A stretch of DNA of 40,490 bases from the NCBI GenBank assembly GCA_002172675.1, contig NETF01000187.1, forward strand, positions 1 through 40,490, read 5' to 3'. The position numbers and the translations under genes were made by a program. This DNA comes from an unicellular cyanobacterium SU3. Its GTDB lineage: Bacteria > Cyanobacteriota > Cyanobacteriia > Cyanobacteriales > Microcystaceae. The notes beneath the pieces were generated by a model that saw nothing but the letters and a program-made list of their open reading frames with translations, was not told the origin of the DNA and made no database searches. Below, in pieces: positions 1-7,560 of this stretch (positions are counted from its first letter, which is position 1; each line of letters begins with the position of its first letter).

Positions 1-127
1 TTAAGTCCAATCTTCTATTATATAAAACAAACTTATGTTTAAGGAGGTTTTTTGGGCTGTTTCAACGTAAATTGGCGATCGCAGATTAACGTTTCGCCTC
101 TCTGAAACTGAGTTTGTGATCTACTGA
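1..127. repeat. 127-bp terminal inverted repeat, left copy
   Basis: This stretch is the exact reverse complement of the last 127 bases (40364-40490). Identity stops abruptly at base 127. It contains one HIP1 octamer (GCGATCGC), so it looks like resident cyanobacterial DNA. The exact length equals a common maximum assembly k-mer, so it most likely marks a dispersed genomic repeat where the contig was broken. I see no open frame in it. The 134 bases that follow, up to the first gene, are AT-rich and hold nothing I recognise. Confidence 0.9.
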
Positions 128-261
128 AACTGGGTTTTATTGAGGTAAGAGTTAAGAAAAAACTTAAACAAAGAATAATGATAAACTTGAATTTTTTTTT
201 GAACATAGTTATTAATATAAATGACTAAATATTTTTAAATAATTTTATTATATGTTTAATT

Positions 262-1524
262 TTAAAACGCATATTGTACTCCTGTGGTAAACAAAAATTC
301 TAATTGAGGATTTTCTTCATAAATTACCTCATTTCGATAACGCATAAACACACGATTATTGAGAAACCAGCGATCAGAAATAGGAATAGACAGGTTAGTA
401 TCAGAAGTAATGGTATAGTTGTTTAAATCGTCTAATGCTGGAATGATAGCAAATGTTTGATTTAATTTCGTTTTTCCAACGGAGAAATTTCTACCTAGTA
501 AAAGAATTCCTAAAGTTGGGTGAATGTTATTCTGTCGTTCTTCAAAATCAATAAAATCATATTCATAACGCGGTCCAATTCCTACTTGAAAATCTAAAAA
601 TTCACGGGGAGAATTCCCTCGCCATAAATTGAGTCCTGCGCCGATCAATAAATTAGAAATAATTGTTAAATCTTCATCATCATTTTTAGTAGCAAATAAA
701 TCTTGGTTGGTACTATTAAATACATTGGTAAAAAAGCTCCATTGATCATCAAAATGACGACGATAGGTTGAAAAAATCAAACTATTGGGACGATAATTAT
801 TAACAGCGCGACTGCTATCAAAGTTAAGAAATAGACTGCCATCGACAGAAATATCTTCTTCTGTCCATTGTTTATACAAGTTAATATTAATTCCTACAGT
901 AGCAGTGGTATCTCGAAAGGATTGAAAATTACCAGTTAATCCTAGCTTTAGGTTAGTTCCTGTTGCTAAAAATGGATATTTTGGTAAGGGTTGGGACGCT
1001 TTTTCGATTAAGGTTTGGCTTTGAGCAAAAAGGAGCTCCGATCTTTTTTTTTCAATTGCTTCGTAGTTAAAAGCTATATTTAATAATAATTGACCTTGAA
1101 GAGATTGATCTTCAATGCTGTTAATTTTTTCAATTGTCTGATCTAAAATTTTAATTCCTTGTTGGGTTTTGCCGATTTTATGATGATTAATAGCAATGGT
1201 TCCTATAGTTGTTATTTTTGAAACGATGTCTTTAAAATTATGAGTAATTGATAAGGATTGAGATAAAATAGCGATTGCTTTCTCAATATTACCTATTTTT
1301 GCATAAGACAAAGCTAAATCATTTAACAACATTACCTTAAGGGGTGAATCTTCTATTGTTTCAATCGTTTCTAATCTTTGATTTAACTGAGTATCTTTCT
1401 TACTGTTATCATTTTGAGCTAATATATTCACTAAATTCTTATTATTTAGATAAAATAATTCGCTACTCGTTGTAAAATGATGGATACTCACCAACAATGA
1501 ACTATATGAAGCAATTAGTAGCAT
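262..1524 (-). CDS. DUF481-type outer-membrane beta-barrel protein with N-terminal TPR-like region
   Basis: The 420-residue product has two parts. Residues about 50-170 form TPR-like helical repeats (for example LNDLALSYAKIGNIEKAI). Residues about 185-420 are alternating hydrophobic/polar beta strands rich in aromatic residues, as in DUF481 (YdiY-like) barrels, and the protein ends in phenylalanine (GVQYAF), the usual outer-membrane barrel signature. The N-terminus (LLIASYSSLLVSIHHF) is hydrophobic and could be a poor signal peptide, but the true start is uncertain. The role is unknown; by family it would sit in the outer membrane with the TPR part in the periplasm. It is transcribed away from the left repeat and has no obvious operon partner. 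Confidence 0.7.
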   Translation of the reverse strand: MLLIASYSSLLVSIHHFTTSSELFYLNNKNLVNILAQNDNSKKDTQLNQRLETIETIEDSPLKVMLLNDLALSYAKIGNIEKAIAILSQSLSITHNFKDIVSKITTIGTIAINHHKIGKTQQGIKILDQTIEKINSIEDQSLQGQLLLNIAFNYEAIEKKRSELLFAQSQTLIEKASQPLPKYPFLATGTNLKLGLTGNFQSFRDTTATVGININLYKQWTEEDISVDGSLFLNFDSSRAVNNYRPNSLIFSTYRRHFDDQWSFFTNVFNSTNQDLFATKNDDEDLTIISNLLIGAGLNLWRGNSPREFLDFQVGIGPRYEYDFIDFEERQNNIHPTLGILLLGRNFSVGKTKLNQTFAIIPALDDLNNYTITSDTNLSIPISDRWFLNNRVFMRYRNEVIYEENPQLEFLFTTGVQYAF

Positions 1525-1626
1525 ATATTAATTGTAATGGTTATACTTATTGAATAAAACTTAATAATTGCTCCATTATATGAAAGTCATCACAAGTTTT
1601 TCAACCCTGTGACTCAATTAATCACT

Positions 1627-1647
1627 ATTATCTTCTCTGAAGATAAT
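1627..1647. terminator. Short perfect hairpin downstream of the proA-like gene
   Basis: ATTATCTTC and GAAGATAAT form nine perfect pairs around a three-base loop, 26 bases past the stop of the minus-strand proA-like gene. There is no clear T tract after it on the minus strand, so it may be an mRNA 3' end structure and not a true intrinsic terminator. Confidence 0.35.
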
Positions 1648-1672
1648 CTCAGAAGTTATCAATAATATAGAA

Positions 1673-2941
1673 TTAGATAGAAAACTTACTATTTCCCTGA
1701 ACCACTTGTTTAAGGGTTGTAAAAGTTTCTAAAGAAATTAAACCACGATAATGACCTTTCTGATTAGAAACCCCTAAAAAGAGAGACTCTCCTGGAGTGG
1801 GATGACGATCAAAACGAGGAGAGTTATTAATATAAACTAATGCACTATCAATTTCTGTAGCAAATTGACGGCTTTCTGAATAAGAATCCGTGACTAAACA
1901 ATCTGCATGACCACTACTATATTCATTCATCCAAGTAATACCTTCGGATAAATTACTGACCATCTTAAAACTGATAATTTTATCTAAATAGGGGGTTTTC
2001 CATTCTGATGCTTTAACAGGCTTTAAATAATCTTTGAATTCTTCTAATAATATTTCATCTCCTCGTAATTCAAACCCTTTTTCTTTTAAAATATTGAATA
2101 ATCTGACTAAGATTGACGGGTTTTGATTGGGACTAATTAATACCTTCTCGATAGCATTTACGGGATCAGGTTCACTGGCGTGACTATCAAGAATAACCCA
2201 ACGCACCATATCTAAATCAACTGTCGGAGACCAATATAAATAACAATTACCCATAGCAGACTTTAACACAGGGGCTGTAGCCCATTGAGTGACTTGTTCA
2301 ACTAAATTAGGACGACCATAAGGAAGTACCAAGCTTAAATATTGATGTTGCGTCACCAGATCTTGGATAGAAGCCCCTTGTTCTCCTGAAAGTACCTCTA
2401 AACACCCTGTGGGCAGTTCCGCCTCTTTTAGGGCAGATTGTAAGATATCTGCAATGACTTGATTTGAGTGAGTTGATGAATTACAACCCCGTAATAGTAA
2501 GCTGTTGCCCGTCTTTAAACAAAATCCAGCAGCGATCGCCCCCAATTCAGGAAAGGTTTCATAAACCAAAGCAACCACCCCTAACGGCATGAGTTGACAG
2601 TAAGTCCCTGCTGTATTCAACCGATAAGGGGCATTAAACACCTGTTGAATGGGATCGGGGAGTTCGGCCAATGATTCGAGAATTTCGACGGTTTTGTTTA
2701 AACGTTCGGGGGTTAATTTCAACCATTCAATCAGCAAATCTGGAACAGCCATTTCCCGACTCATTTCGAGATCGAGGGTATTGGCTTCAAGAATGGCATC
2801 AAAAGAACGACTGAGTCCTTTAGCCATTGCTTTAATCCCTAAAGAGCGATCTCGACTATCACTGGTTTCTAATGCTAAATAAGCATCATAAGAGCGTTGA
2901 ATCGAGTTGAACAGCAAGTTAGGAGAACTTTTAATGGTCAT
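1673..2941 (-). CDS. ProA paralogue (glutamate-5-semialdehyde dehydrogenase fold), probably catalytically dead
   Basis: The 422-residue protein aligns along its whole length with gamma-glutamyl phosphate reductase, the second enzyme of proline synthesis: it keeps PLGVVALVYETFPELGA, FCLKTGNSLLLRG and a C-terminal block RGLISLETFTT. The catalytic cysteine normally lies in a VCNAxE block. Here the equivalent reads PDPVNAIEKVLI, with valine at the cysteine position. The usual IPRGG phosphate/cofactor loop is also changed to LPYGR. Family knowledge predicts no reductase activity, so a binding or regulatory role is more likely. Cyanobacteria commonly carry a second proA-like gene, and this is presumably that one. 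It lies 10 bases downstream of the zinc-motif membrane gene and is probably co-transcribed with it. Confidence 0.85.
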   Translation of the reverse strand: MTIKSSPNLLFNSIQRSYDAYLALETSDSRDRSLGIKAMAKGLSRSFDAILEANTLDLEMSREMAVPDLLIEWLKLTPERLNKTVEILESLAELPDPIQQVFNAPYRLNTAGTYCQLMPLGVVALVYETFPELGAIAAGFCLKTGNSLLLRGCNSSTHSNQVIADILQSALKEAELPTGCLEVLSGEQGASIQDLVTQHQYLSLVLPYGRPNLVEQVTQWATAPVLKSAMGNCYLYWSPTVDLDMVRWVILDSHASEPDPVNAIEKVLISPNQNPSILVRLFNILKEKGFELRGDEILLEEFKDYLKPVKASEWKTPYLDKIISFKMVSNLSEGITWMNEYSSGHADCLVTDSYSESRQFATEIDSALVYINNSPRFDRHPTPGESLFLGVSNQKGHYRGLISLETFTTLKQVVQGNSKFSI

Positions 2942-2951
2942 AGAATTTGCC

Positions 2952-3359
2952 TTAACGTCTATAGGCTAACCAGAAGATAATTGCTGGCAGAACCACTAAT
3001 AAACCAGCCAAAGCAATACCAATGATGATACTTGGCCCTAGAGATGATTGCAATGCCAACAAAAACCATCCAATTAATATTACTACCATCATGCCTGTCA
3101 TGATGGGTAGATAGCCATCTCTTAATCCAGGTCGGATAATTAGCCAACGGTAGCCAGTCCAACGCCAGATTCGCTTATAGGGATAACTCGAAGATAACTG
3201 TTCTATGGTTTGACCATTTTCTTCGACGACAAAAATTTGTTGACAGCGATCGCACCCGAAGGCTTCTGTTAAAACAATAGGCAAAAGATGCCCCCGTCGT
3301 CGACATGGACAGGGATATTCTTGATTCAAATCGATTTTTATGGGCTTATGATGTCGCAC
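2952..3359 (-). CDS. Zinc-motif two-helix membrane protein
   Basis: The 135-residue protein has cysteine pairs CPC near residue 17 and CDRC near residue 36, spaced like a small zinc ribbon. A WRWTGYRW stretch follows, then two hydrophobic segments (about 83-103 and 108-131, for example MTGMMVVILIGWFLLAL). The likely topology is a cytoplasmic zinc-binding head on a membrane hairpin. I recognise it only as a conserved-looking cyanobacterial type and cannot name a function. It is the first gene of a two-gene unit with the proA-like gene. Confidence 0.65.
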   Translation of the reverse strand: MRHHKPIKIDLNQEYPCPCRRRGHLLPIVLTEAFGCDRCQQIFVVEENGQTIEQLSSSYPYKRIWRWTGYRWLIIRPGLRDGYLPIMTGMMVVILIGWFLLALQSSLGPSIIIGIALAGLLVVLPAIIFWLAYRR

Positions 3360-3498
3360 GAGTGTCAGGGTAGTGACTCCTAAAATTAGCTCTATACTAA
3401 GTATAGTGTCTCTTATCTTGGGGATTCACCTGGTACGCAATCTAAACTTAAGATTTGGCCTAACTTAATGTACAGTGCCAAATTAAATGACGTGATGA

Positions 3499-3660
3499 CA
3501 AATTAGTGTCGTCGGCTTTGATCCTTATCTAGTTTCAGTTGAAAGTAGCTATCGACTTAAAAAGCAGATGCTCTCTTTTTTACGCCAAATCGAATTACTA
3601 GAAGAAAAAGAAACTGATTTTGAGGAGTTAAAAGAAGTCATCAACTTATACTCTGCATAA
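3499..3660 (+). pseudogene. Short open frame without a good start, possible gene relic
   Basis: This frame encodes 53 residues (VVGFDPYLVSVESSYRLKKQ, then a charged helix ending KEVINLYSA) between stop codons. The only ATG lies about 24 codons in. It ends eight bases before the hsdM relic on the same strand. The sequence is protein-like in composition, but I cannot assign a family. It may be the tail of a gene that once preceded hsdM. The rest of the 3360-3667 gap holds the promoter side of the minus-strand gene and nothing else I recognise. Confidence 0.35.
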
Positions 3661-3667
3661 TAATTAA

Positions 3668-3907
3668 ATGGCAACTACAAAGAAACAAACGACCAAATCA
3701 GTTACGACAGCCCAAAAACTAGGAAGCGTGATTAAATCTGCACGGGATATCATGCGGAAGGATAAAGGATTGAATGGAGAATTTGATCGCCACGGTGTGT
3801 TTGAACCTTATACTAAAATTCCCACTAATTTATTATTTTTTGATTCTTCTCAACCGATTGAGAATATTTGGTATTACGAAATACCTTTACCAGAAGACAG
3901 TAAATAA
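3668..3907 (+). pseudogene. Internally deleted type I restriction methyltransferase (hsdM) relic
   Basis: The 79-residue frame joins two separate pieces of HsdM, the adenine methyltransferase subunit of type I restriction-modification. Residues about 15-41 (KLGSVIKSARDIMRKDKGLN) match the HsdM N-terminal helical domain. Residues about 43-74 (GVFEPYTKIPTNLLFFD, then IWYYEIPLPE) match a segment that normally lies several hundred residues later, past the catalytic domain. The SAM-binding and NPPF motifs between them are gone, so it cannot methylate DNA. Homology ends at PLPE, where the sequence runs into the end of the minus-strand antitoxin gene. No hsdS or hsdR is present. Confidence 0.75.
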
Positions 3908-4062
3908 AGTGTTTCTTGAATTGAGTTCCATTCATGAACTGAGACGAAAACAGCTTGTTTTTGATTATCCACTGTAATCATCGTTGCTTCATTAGAATCA
4001 TTCATATTGTCAATTAAATCTGAAAGAATTGGATGATTTTCGTTTATGTTTATCTTTTTCAT
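3874..4062 (-). pseudogene. Phd/YefM-type antitoxin, 3' truncated
   Basis: The 62-residue product shows the YefM/Phd core: a helix (HPILSDLIDNMNDS), a strand with ITVDNQKQAVFVSV and the HEWNSIQETLYLLSS helix. Family members usually run 15-30 residues beyond ETLYLLS to the toxin-binding tail. Here homology ends within LLSS and the last residues are antisense to the hsdM relic. It starts with an ATGA overlap on the end of sdhB, so it may still be translated with it. No toxin (YoeB/Doc) is adjacent. The DNA-binding half could still be functional. Confidence 0.6.
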
Positions 4063-5057
4063 TTTATATTGTCAATTGTGGAATGATTTTGTACTCTTTC
4101 AATGAGCGATCGCACTTCTTGGGTTCCTTCGGAGGGTTCAAAAGAAAGAGGAAACTTACCATGACTTAACATCCTTAACCCCAAAGGAGCAAGAGACAGT
4201 AACCCTTGTAAGTCTCTAAAATAATTACCCACCACATATAAACCAAATTTTCGTTCATCGATCCATCCTCCCTCTTTAACCAGATCGATCAACACTTTAC
4301 GATGACGAATCGAGCGACTACTTTGGGCATCTTTGCGATCTAAAATATCTTGTTTAAGATAACCAATCTGATCCATGGGTGCCACTTCCATCGGACACAC
4401 CGCATTACAATAATAACAACGAGTACAACCCCACACCCCTTGAGTCCCTTGATTATAGGTTTCTAAACGCTCTTCTACCTCCGTATCCCTCGAATCTGCC
4501 ACCATACGCTGTGCTTTCGCCAAAGCATGGGGACCAACAAACTCAGGATTAACGGTCAAAGCGTTACATTCAGAATAACAAGCACCACACATAATACAGT
4601 TACCCGTTTGGTCTAACTGCGATCGCTCTTCAGGAGTCTGTAAATATTCTCTTTCGGGGACTTGTCGTCCTTTTGTACTAACGTAAGGATCAACTTCTTG
4701 TAGTTTATCCCAAAAGCCTGACATATCTACGACTAAATCTTTAATGACTGGCATATTGCCCAAGGGTGCAATGGTAATCGTTGATGTATCGCGATTATTT
4801 GAAGCCGATATCATTTCCAACTCTTGTCCGATATTTTGTTTACAAGCTAAAGCAGAGCGGCCATTAATTCTCATGCTACAACTACCACAAATGGTATTAC
4901 GGCAATTTTTACGGAAGGCCAAACTACCATCTTGTTCCCATTTAATGCGATTTAGACATTCTAAGATGGTATTGCCGGCTTGAACTTCTAGTTTATAAGT
5001 CTGTAGCTGAGGACTTTGATGAGGCTTTTGTCGCCAAACTTTAAACAATACTTCCAT
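4059..5057 (-). CDS. sdhB: Succinate dehydrogenase/fumarate reductase iron-sulfur subunit
   Basis: The 332-residue protein is the electron-transfer subunit that passes electrons from SdhA flavin to the quinone side. The N-terminal ferredoxin domain has 2Fe-2S ligands C52, C57, C60 and C72 (CRNTICGSC). The C-terminal domain has a 4Fe-4S motif CIMCGACYSEC (C154-C164) and a second cluster motif CTRCYYCNAVCP (C211-C221). An extension of about 80 residues follows, common in cyanobacterial SdhB. In cyanobacteria the complex works in the thylakoid membrane. sdhA is not in the window, which fits the scattered sdh genes of cyanobacteria. The stop overlaps the start of the antitoxin remnant (ATGA). Confidence 0.93.
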   Translation of the reverse strand: MEVLFKVWRQKPHQSPQLQTYKLEVQAGNTILECLNRIKWEQDGSLAFRKNCRNTICGSCSMRINGRSALACKQNIGQELEMISASNNRDTSTITIAPLGNMPVIKDLVVDMSGFWDKLQEVDPYVSTKGRQVPEREYLQTPEERSQLDQTGNCIMCGACYSECNALTVNPEFVGPHALAKAQRMVADSRDTEVEERLETYNQGTQGVWGCTRCYYCNAVCPMEVAPMDQIGYLKQDILDRKDAQSSRSIRHRKVLIDLVKEGGWIDERKFGLYVVGNYFRDLQGLLSLAPLGLRMLSHGKFPLSFEPSEGTQEVRSLIERVQNHSTIDNIK

Positions 5058-5326
5058 GGGAACATTAAAAAATTGATTGATTTCTTCTATCCTATCTTGT
5101 TCTTAGGATTTGTATGGCAATTTTCTTCAAGGGTTAATGACGATAAAAATTCCCTTTATATTTTCCACATTTCCCAAGATTCTTCTGCCTCTCCCTTCCT
5201 TGCCTCCCCTGCCTCCCGTGGTTAACTCAACTAATGATCGATTTTATTCATTTATTACCTGAGGCTTTTCCACAGTGTTAATATCCTAGTCAAACTCAAT
5301 TTTGATGCAGGTTTTAGACTTATTTG

Positions 5327-5442
5327 CTCTGGAGTTTTTCCCTTTTCTTTTAAGATTCAACAACCAAAACCCCAGAGTAGATAGACGGGGAATTTATCTT
5401 GGATTGAACAGAGGCCAGCAAATTTGTGGCCTTAAACTCCAG
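5327..5442 (+). promoter_or_regulatory. Structured leader region upstream of the CyAbrB gene
   Basis: The 518-base gap before the regulator gene contains an inverted repeat: CTCTGGAGTTTT at 5327-5338 faces AAAACCCCAGAG at 5366-5377 (one mismatch). The left arm can instead pair perfectly over nine bases (5329-5337) with AAACTCCAG at 5434-5442. Between these lies a third hairpin, AGGCCA 5412-5417 with TGGCCT 5427-5432. The pairings are seen directly; a leader RNA or switch is inference, and no transcription start is visible. The first part of the gap (5058-5326) has only AT-rich and pyrimidine-rich spacer sequence. Confidence 0.4.
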
Positions 5443-5575
5443 GTGATCAACTTCATAATTCTTGAAATTTTTTTGGTTTAGTTTAGGAATTTAACGCTAT
5501 ATTTTTGATATGATCAATAATGATCTAAATAACCTAGTCATCATTGAGAGAAAATCAAAGGACATTGATAAAATT

Positions 5576-5971
5576 ATGGCTGATACCGTTGAAACAAATC
5601 CAACTCCCCTAACTGGGAAAGCCTTACTCCAAGAACTAAAACAGTTATCTGATAAGCCTCGGCGAGAAACAGCCAAAAAATGTGGCTATTACTCAGTGAC
5701 AAAAGACGGACAAGTTCGTGTTAACTTAACGGACTTTTATGATGCAGTTCTTGCAGCCAAAGGAGTTCCTCTTCAACCCGGTTCTACTAAAGATGGTCGT
5801 GGTCGTGAACCAACATTTCGAGTCAGCGTTCATAAGAATGGTCAAATTGTCATCGGTTCTACCTATACCGAGCAGATGGGATTGAAACCAGGGGATGAAT
5901 TTGAAATTAAATTAGGCTACAAACATATTCACCTTAAACAGGTGGGTGTTGACGACGAAGAACTTGCTTAA
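5576..5971 (+). CDS. CyAbrB-type (AbrB-like) transcriptional regulator
   Basis: The product matches the cyanobacterial AbrB family: LTGKALLQELKQLSDKPRRE, then ETAKKCGYYSVTKDGQVRVN, and the C-terminal AbrB swapped-hairpin domain VSVHKNGQIVIGSTYTEQMG with GDEFEIKLGYKHIHLKQV. These proteins bind DNA broadly and adjust carbon and nitrogen gene expression. I chose the ATG at 5576 (131 residues) because it has AAAGGA upstream and gives the usual family length; an in-frame ATG at 5510 would add 22 residues. Whether this is the cyAbrB1 or cyAbrB2 paralogue I cannot say firmly. A terminator-like hairpin follows. Confidence 0.92.
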   Translation: MADTVETNPTPLTGKALLQELKQLSDKPRRETAKKCGYYSVTKDGQVRVNLTDFYDAVLAAKGVPLQPGSTKDGRGREPTFRVSVHKNGQIVIGSTYTEQMGLKPGDEFEIKLGYKHIHLKQVGVDDEELA

Positions 5972-6011
5972 GGGCAGTTTCGTGTCAGCAGAATATGGGA
6001 GTTAAATCGCT

Positions 6012-6051
6012 AAAGCTCAGTCAAAAATGAGGGTTAACCTTTGGGCTTTTT
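6012..6051 (+). terminator. Intrinsic terminator after the CyAbrB gene
   Basis: AAAGCTCA (6012-6019) pairs with TGGGCTTT (6042-6049), allowing one G-U pair, and the 3' arm runs into a T tract. It lies 40 bases past the stop codon. Confidence 0.6.
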
Positions 6052-6179
6052 GAGTCTAATCTGACCGAGGTAAAAGCGATAATTCCCATAAAATAAATCT
6101 CAGTTACATTATAGAAAGGAAACTGAAAAAGCCATATGTTATGGTCAGATGAGAAGTTACTCAGTAATCCGTCCCTATA

Positions 6180-7082
6180 ATGTCATTGATAAGCCTCAAA
6201 AATGGTTTCACACTCCCCCCAGATCGTAGCCTATGGGAAGCATTTTCATCTTCCCGTCTCGATCCTTTGCTGAGTGGTGTTAATAACTTTTCTAGTGAGA
6301 GTAAAATCGGTCTTTTATTATTAATATGGTTAGTCCTGTGGCTACCGATCGCTTTATTGTTGGGTAAAAAGCTTAACTGGCGACCCTTTCAACCATTAGA
6401 AGCAGAACAAAAAATCCCCTTATTGATTCCTTTGTATCTATTAGTTCCCTGGTTAGGGTGGTTAACACTGATAGTAGAAGGAACATCATTACCCGACTAT
6501 GGGTTATCTTGGCAGTGGGATCTCCTCATTTCCCTCTGTCTAGGTCTTCTTTTAGGGTTGGGAGGATTAGGCATCGTTTTTGCTATTGAAGGGGGGTTAG
6601 GGTGGCTAAAATGGAACGCTGACAACCTTAATCAATTGGGGAAGGTAGCCTTACCGATTTTCGGACTGGCGGTGTGGATTGCCTTAACCGAAGAATTTGT
6701 CTTTCGGGGTATTTTTCAAACTATCCTAGAAGAAAAATATAATCCCTGGGTCAGTGCCATCATTATTAGTAGTATTTTTGCTCTGCTTCATTTACTCTGG
6801 GAAAGACAAGAAACCCTACCTCAGTTACCCGGACTATGGTTAATGGGGATGGTTTTAGTGCTAGCAAGATGGGTTGATGAAGGGAGTTTAGGGTTAGCCT
6901 GGGGACTTCATGCCGGTTGGGTGTGGGGGTTAGCTTCTTTAGATGCTGCTCAAATGATTGCTTATACAGGAAAAGGGAAAGATTGGATCATTGGGATTTA
7001 TCAGCAACCTTTAGGGGGACTAATGGGGATTTTGTGTTTATTGGGGACGGCTTTGGTTTTGAGTGTGATTGAGGGTTTTTAA
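6180..7082 (+). CDS. CPBP-family intramembrane metalloprotease
   Basis: The 300-residue protein has about eight hydrophobic segments. It carries the three CPBP/Rce1 motifs in order: EEFVFRG (the EExxxR pair), SSIFALLHLLW with its histidine, and GLHAGWVWG. Family members act in the membrane, in eukaryotes on prenylated proteins and in bacteria often with unknown substrates. The N-terminal 50 residues (SLWEAFSSSRLDPLLSG) are a soluble lead-in. It is a single gene on the plus strand between the regulator and the GxxExxY cassette. Confidence 0.85.
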   Translation: MSLISLKNGFTLPPDRSLWEAFSSSRLDPLLSGVNNFSSESKIGLLLLIWLVLWLPIALLLGKKLNWRPFQPLEAEQKIPLLIPLYLLVPWLGWLTLIVEGTSLPDYGLSWQWDLLISLCLGLLLGLGGLGIVFAIEGGLGWLKWNADNLNQLGKVALPIFGLAVWIALTEEFVFRGIFQTILEEKYNPWVSAIIISSIFALLHLLWERQETLPQLPGLWLMGMVLVLARWVDEGSLGLAWGLHAGWVWGLASLDAAQMIAYTGKGKDWIIGIYQQPLGGLMGILCLLGTALVLSVIEGF

Positions 7083-7088
7083 AGGGAT

Positions 7089-7123
7089 GATAAAATTCGC
7101 GCAAAGACGCAAAGGCGCAAAGG
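7089..7123. repeat. Left inverted repeat flanking the GxxExxY gene
   Basis: The core AAATTCGCGCAAAG is followed by two CGCAAAG units spaced by A and G. The reverse complement of 7524-7560 gives the same string with only the two spacer purines exchanged and a one-base indel near the outer end. It begins seven bases after the CPBP stop codon. The unit is internally a tandem of GCAAAG(A/G)C. Confidence 0.75.
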
Positions 7124-7139
7124 AGGGGCAGGTTGAGTC

Positions 7140-7517
7140 TCAGAGGTTATTGACAAGGCGGGTTATTCCATTTTTAATTAGATCGGTGTTGAAGTTAATG
7201 AGGAGTCCGAGTTTTTTTTGAGTGAGACGGAGATAGGTTAAGAGTTGTTTTTTATGAACTGGAGCAATCATTTCTACGGATTTCAGTTCAATAATTACTT
7301 TATCTTCTACAATAAAATCTGCTCTAAATGCTTGTTCTAAGTGAATACCTTTATAAATAATGGGAATAGGGCATTGTCTAACAAATTCTAAATTCCGTCT
7401 GTTTAACTCATAAGCCATCCCTGTCTCATACACAGACTCAAATAAACTCGGTCCTAACCCCTTATGAATTTGATAAGCAGCATCAACAATCTCCCTAGAA
7501 ATCTCATTTTCTCTCAT
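7140..7517 (-). CDS. GxxExxY protein (PD-(D/E)XK nuclease-like fold)
   Basis: The 125-residue protein has the defining GLGPSLFESVYE block (GxxExxY) at residues 20-31. A nuclease-type core follows: FRADFIVEDKVIIELKSVE, with D and ExK acidic/lysine residues, and then HKKQLLTYLRLTQKKLGLL. The family is widespread in cyanobacteria, usually as single genes of unknown function. The gene is enclosed by a pair of 30-40-base inverted repeats, and the end of the right repeat supplies its ribosome binding site (AGAGG). This suggests the gene and repeats arrived or move as one cassette. Nuclease activity is not established. Confidence 0.85.
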   Translation of the reverse strand: MRENEISREIVDAAYQIHKGLGPSLFESVYETGMAYELNRRNLEFVRQCPIPIIYKGIHLEQAFRADFIVEDKVIIELKSVEMIAPVHKKQLLTYLRLTQKKLGLLINFNTDLIKNGITRLVNNL

Positions 7518-7523
7518 CTAAAA

Positions 7524-7560
7524 CCTCTTTGCGTCTTTGCGCCTTTGCGCGAATTTATCC
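7524..7560. repeat. Right inverted repeat flanking the GxxExxY gene
   Basis: This is the imperfect inverted partner of 7089-7123. It provides the AGAGG ribosome binding site of the GxxExxY gene at one edge and overlaps the stop codon (7555-7557) of the GntR gene at the other. The cassette therefore fits tightly into the space between two genes. Confidence 0.75.

Noticed and set aside
5510-5575. N-terminal extension of the CyAbrB protein from the ATG at 5510.
   Set aside because: The extra 22 residues do not fit the family, and the internal ATG has a better-placed AAAGGA.
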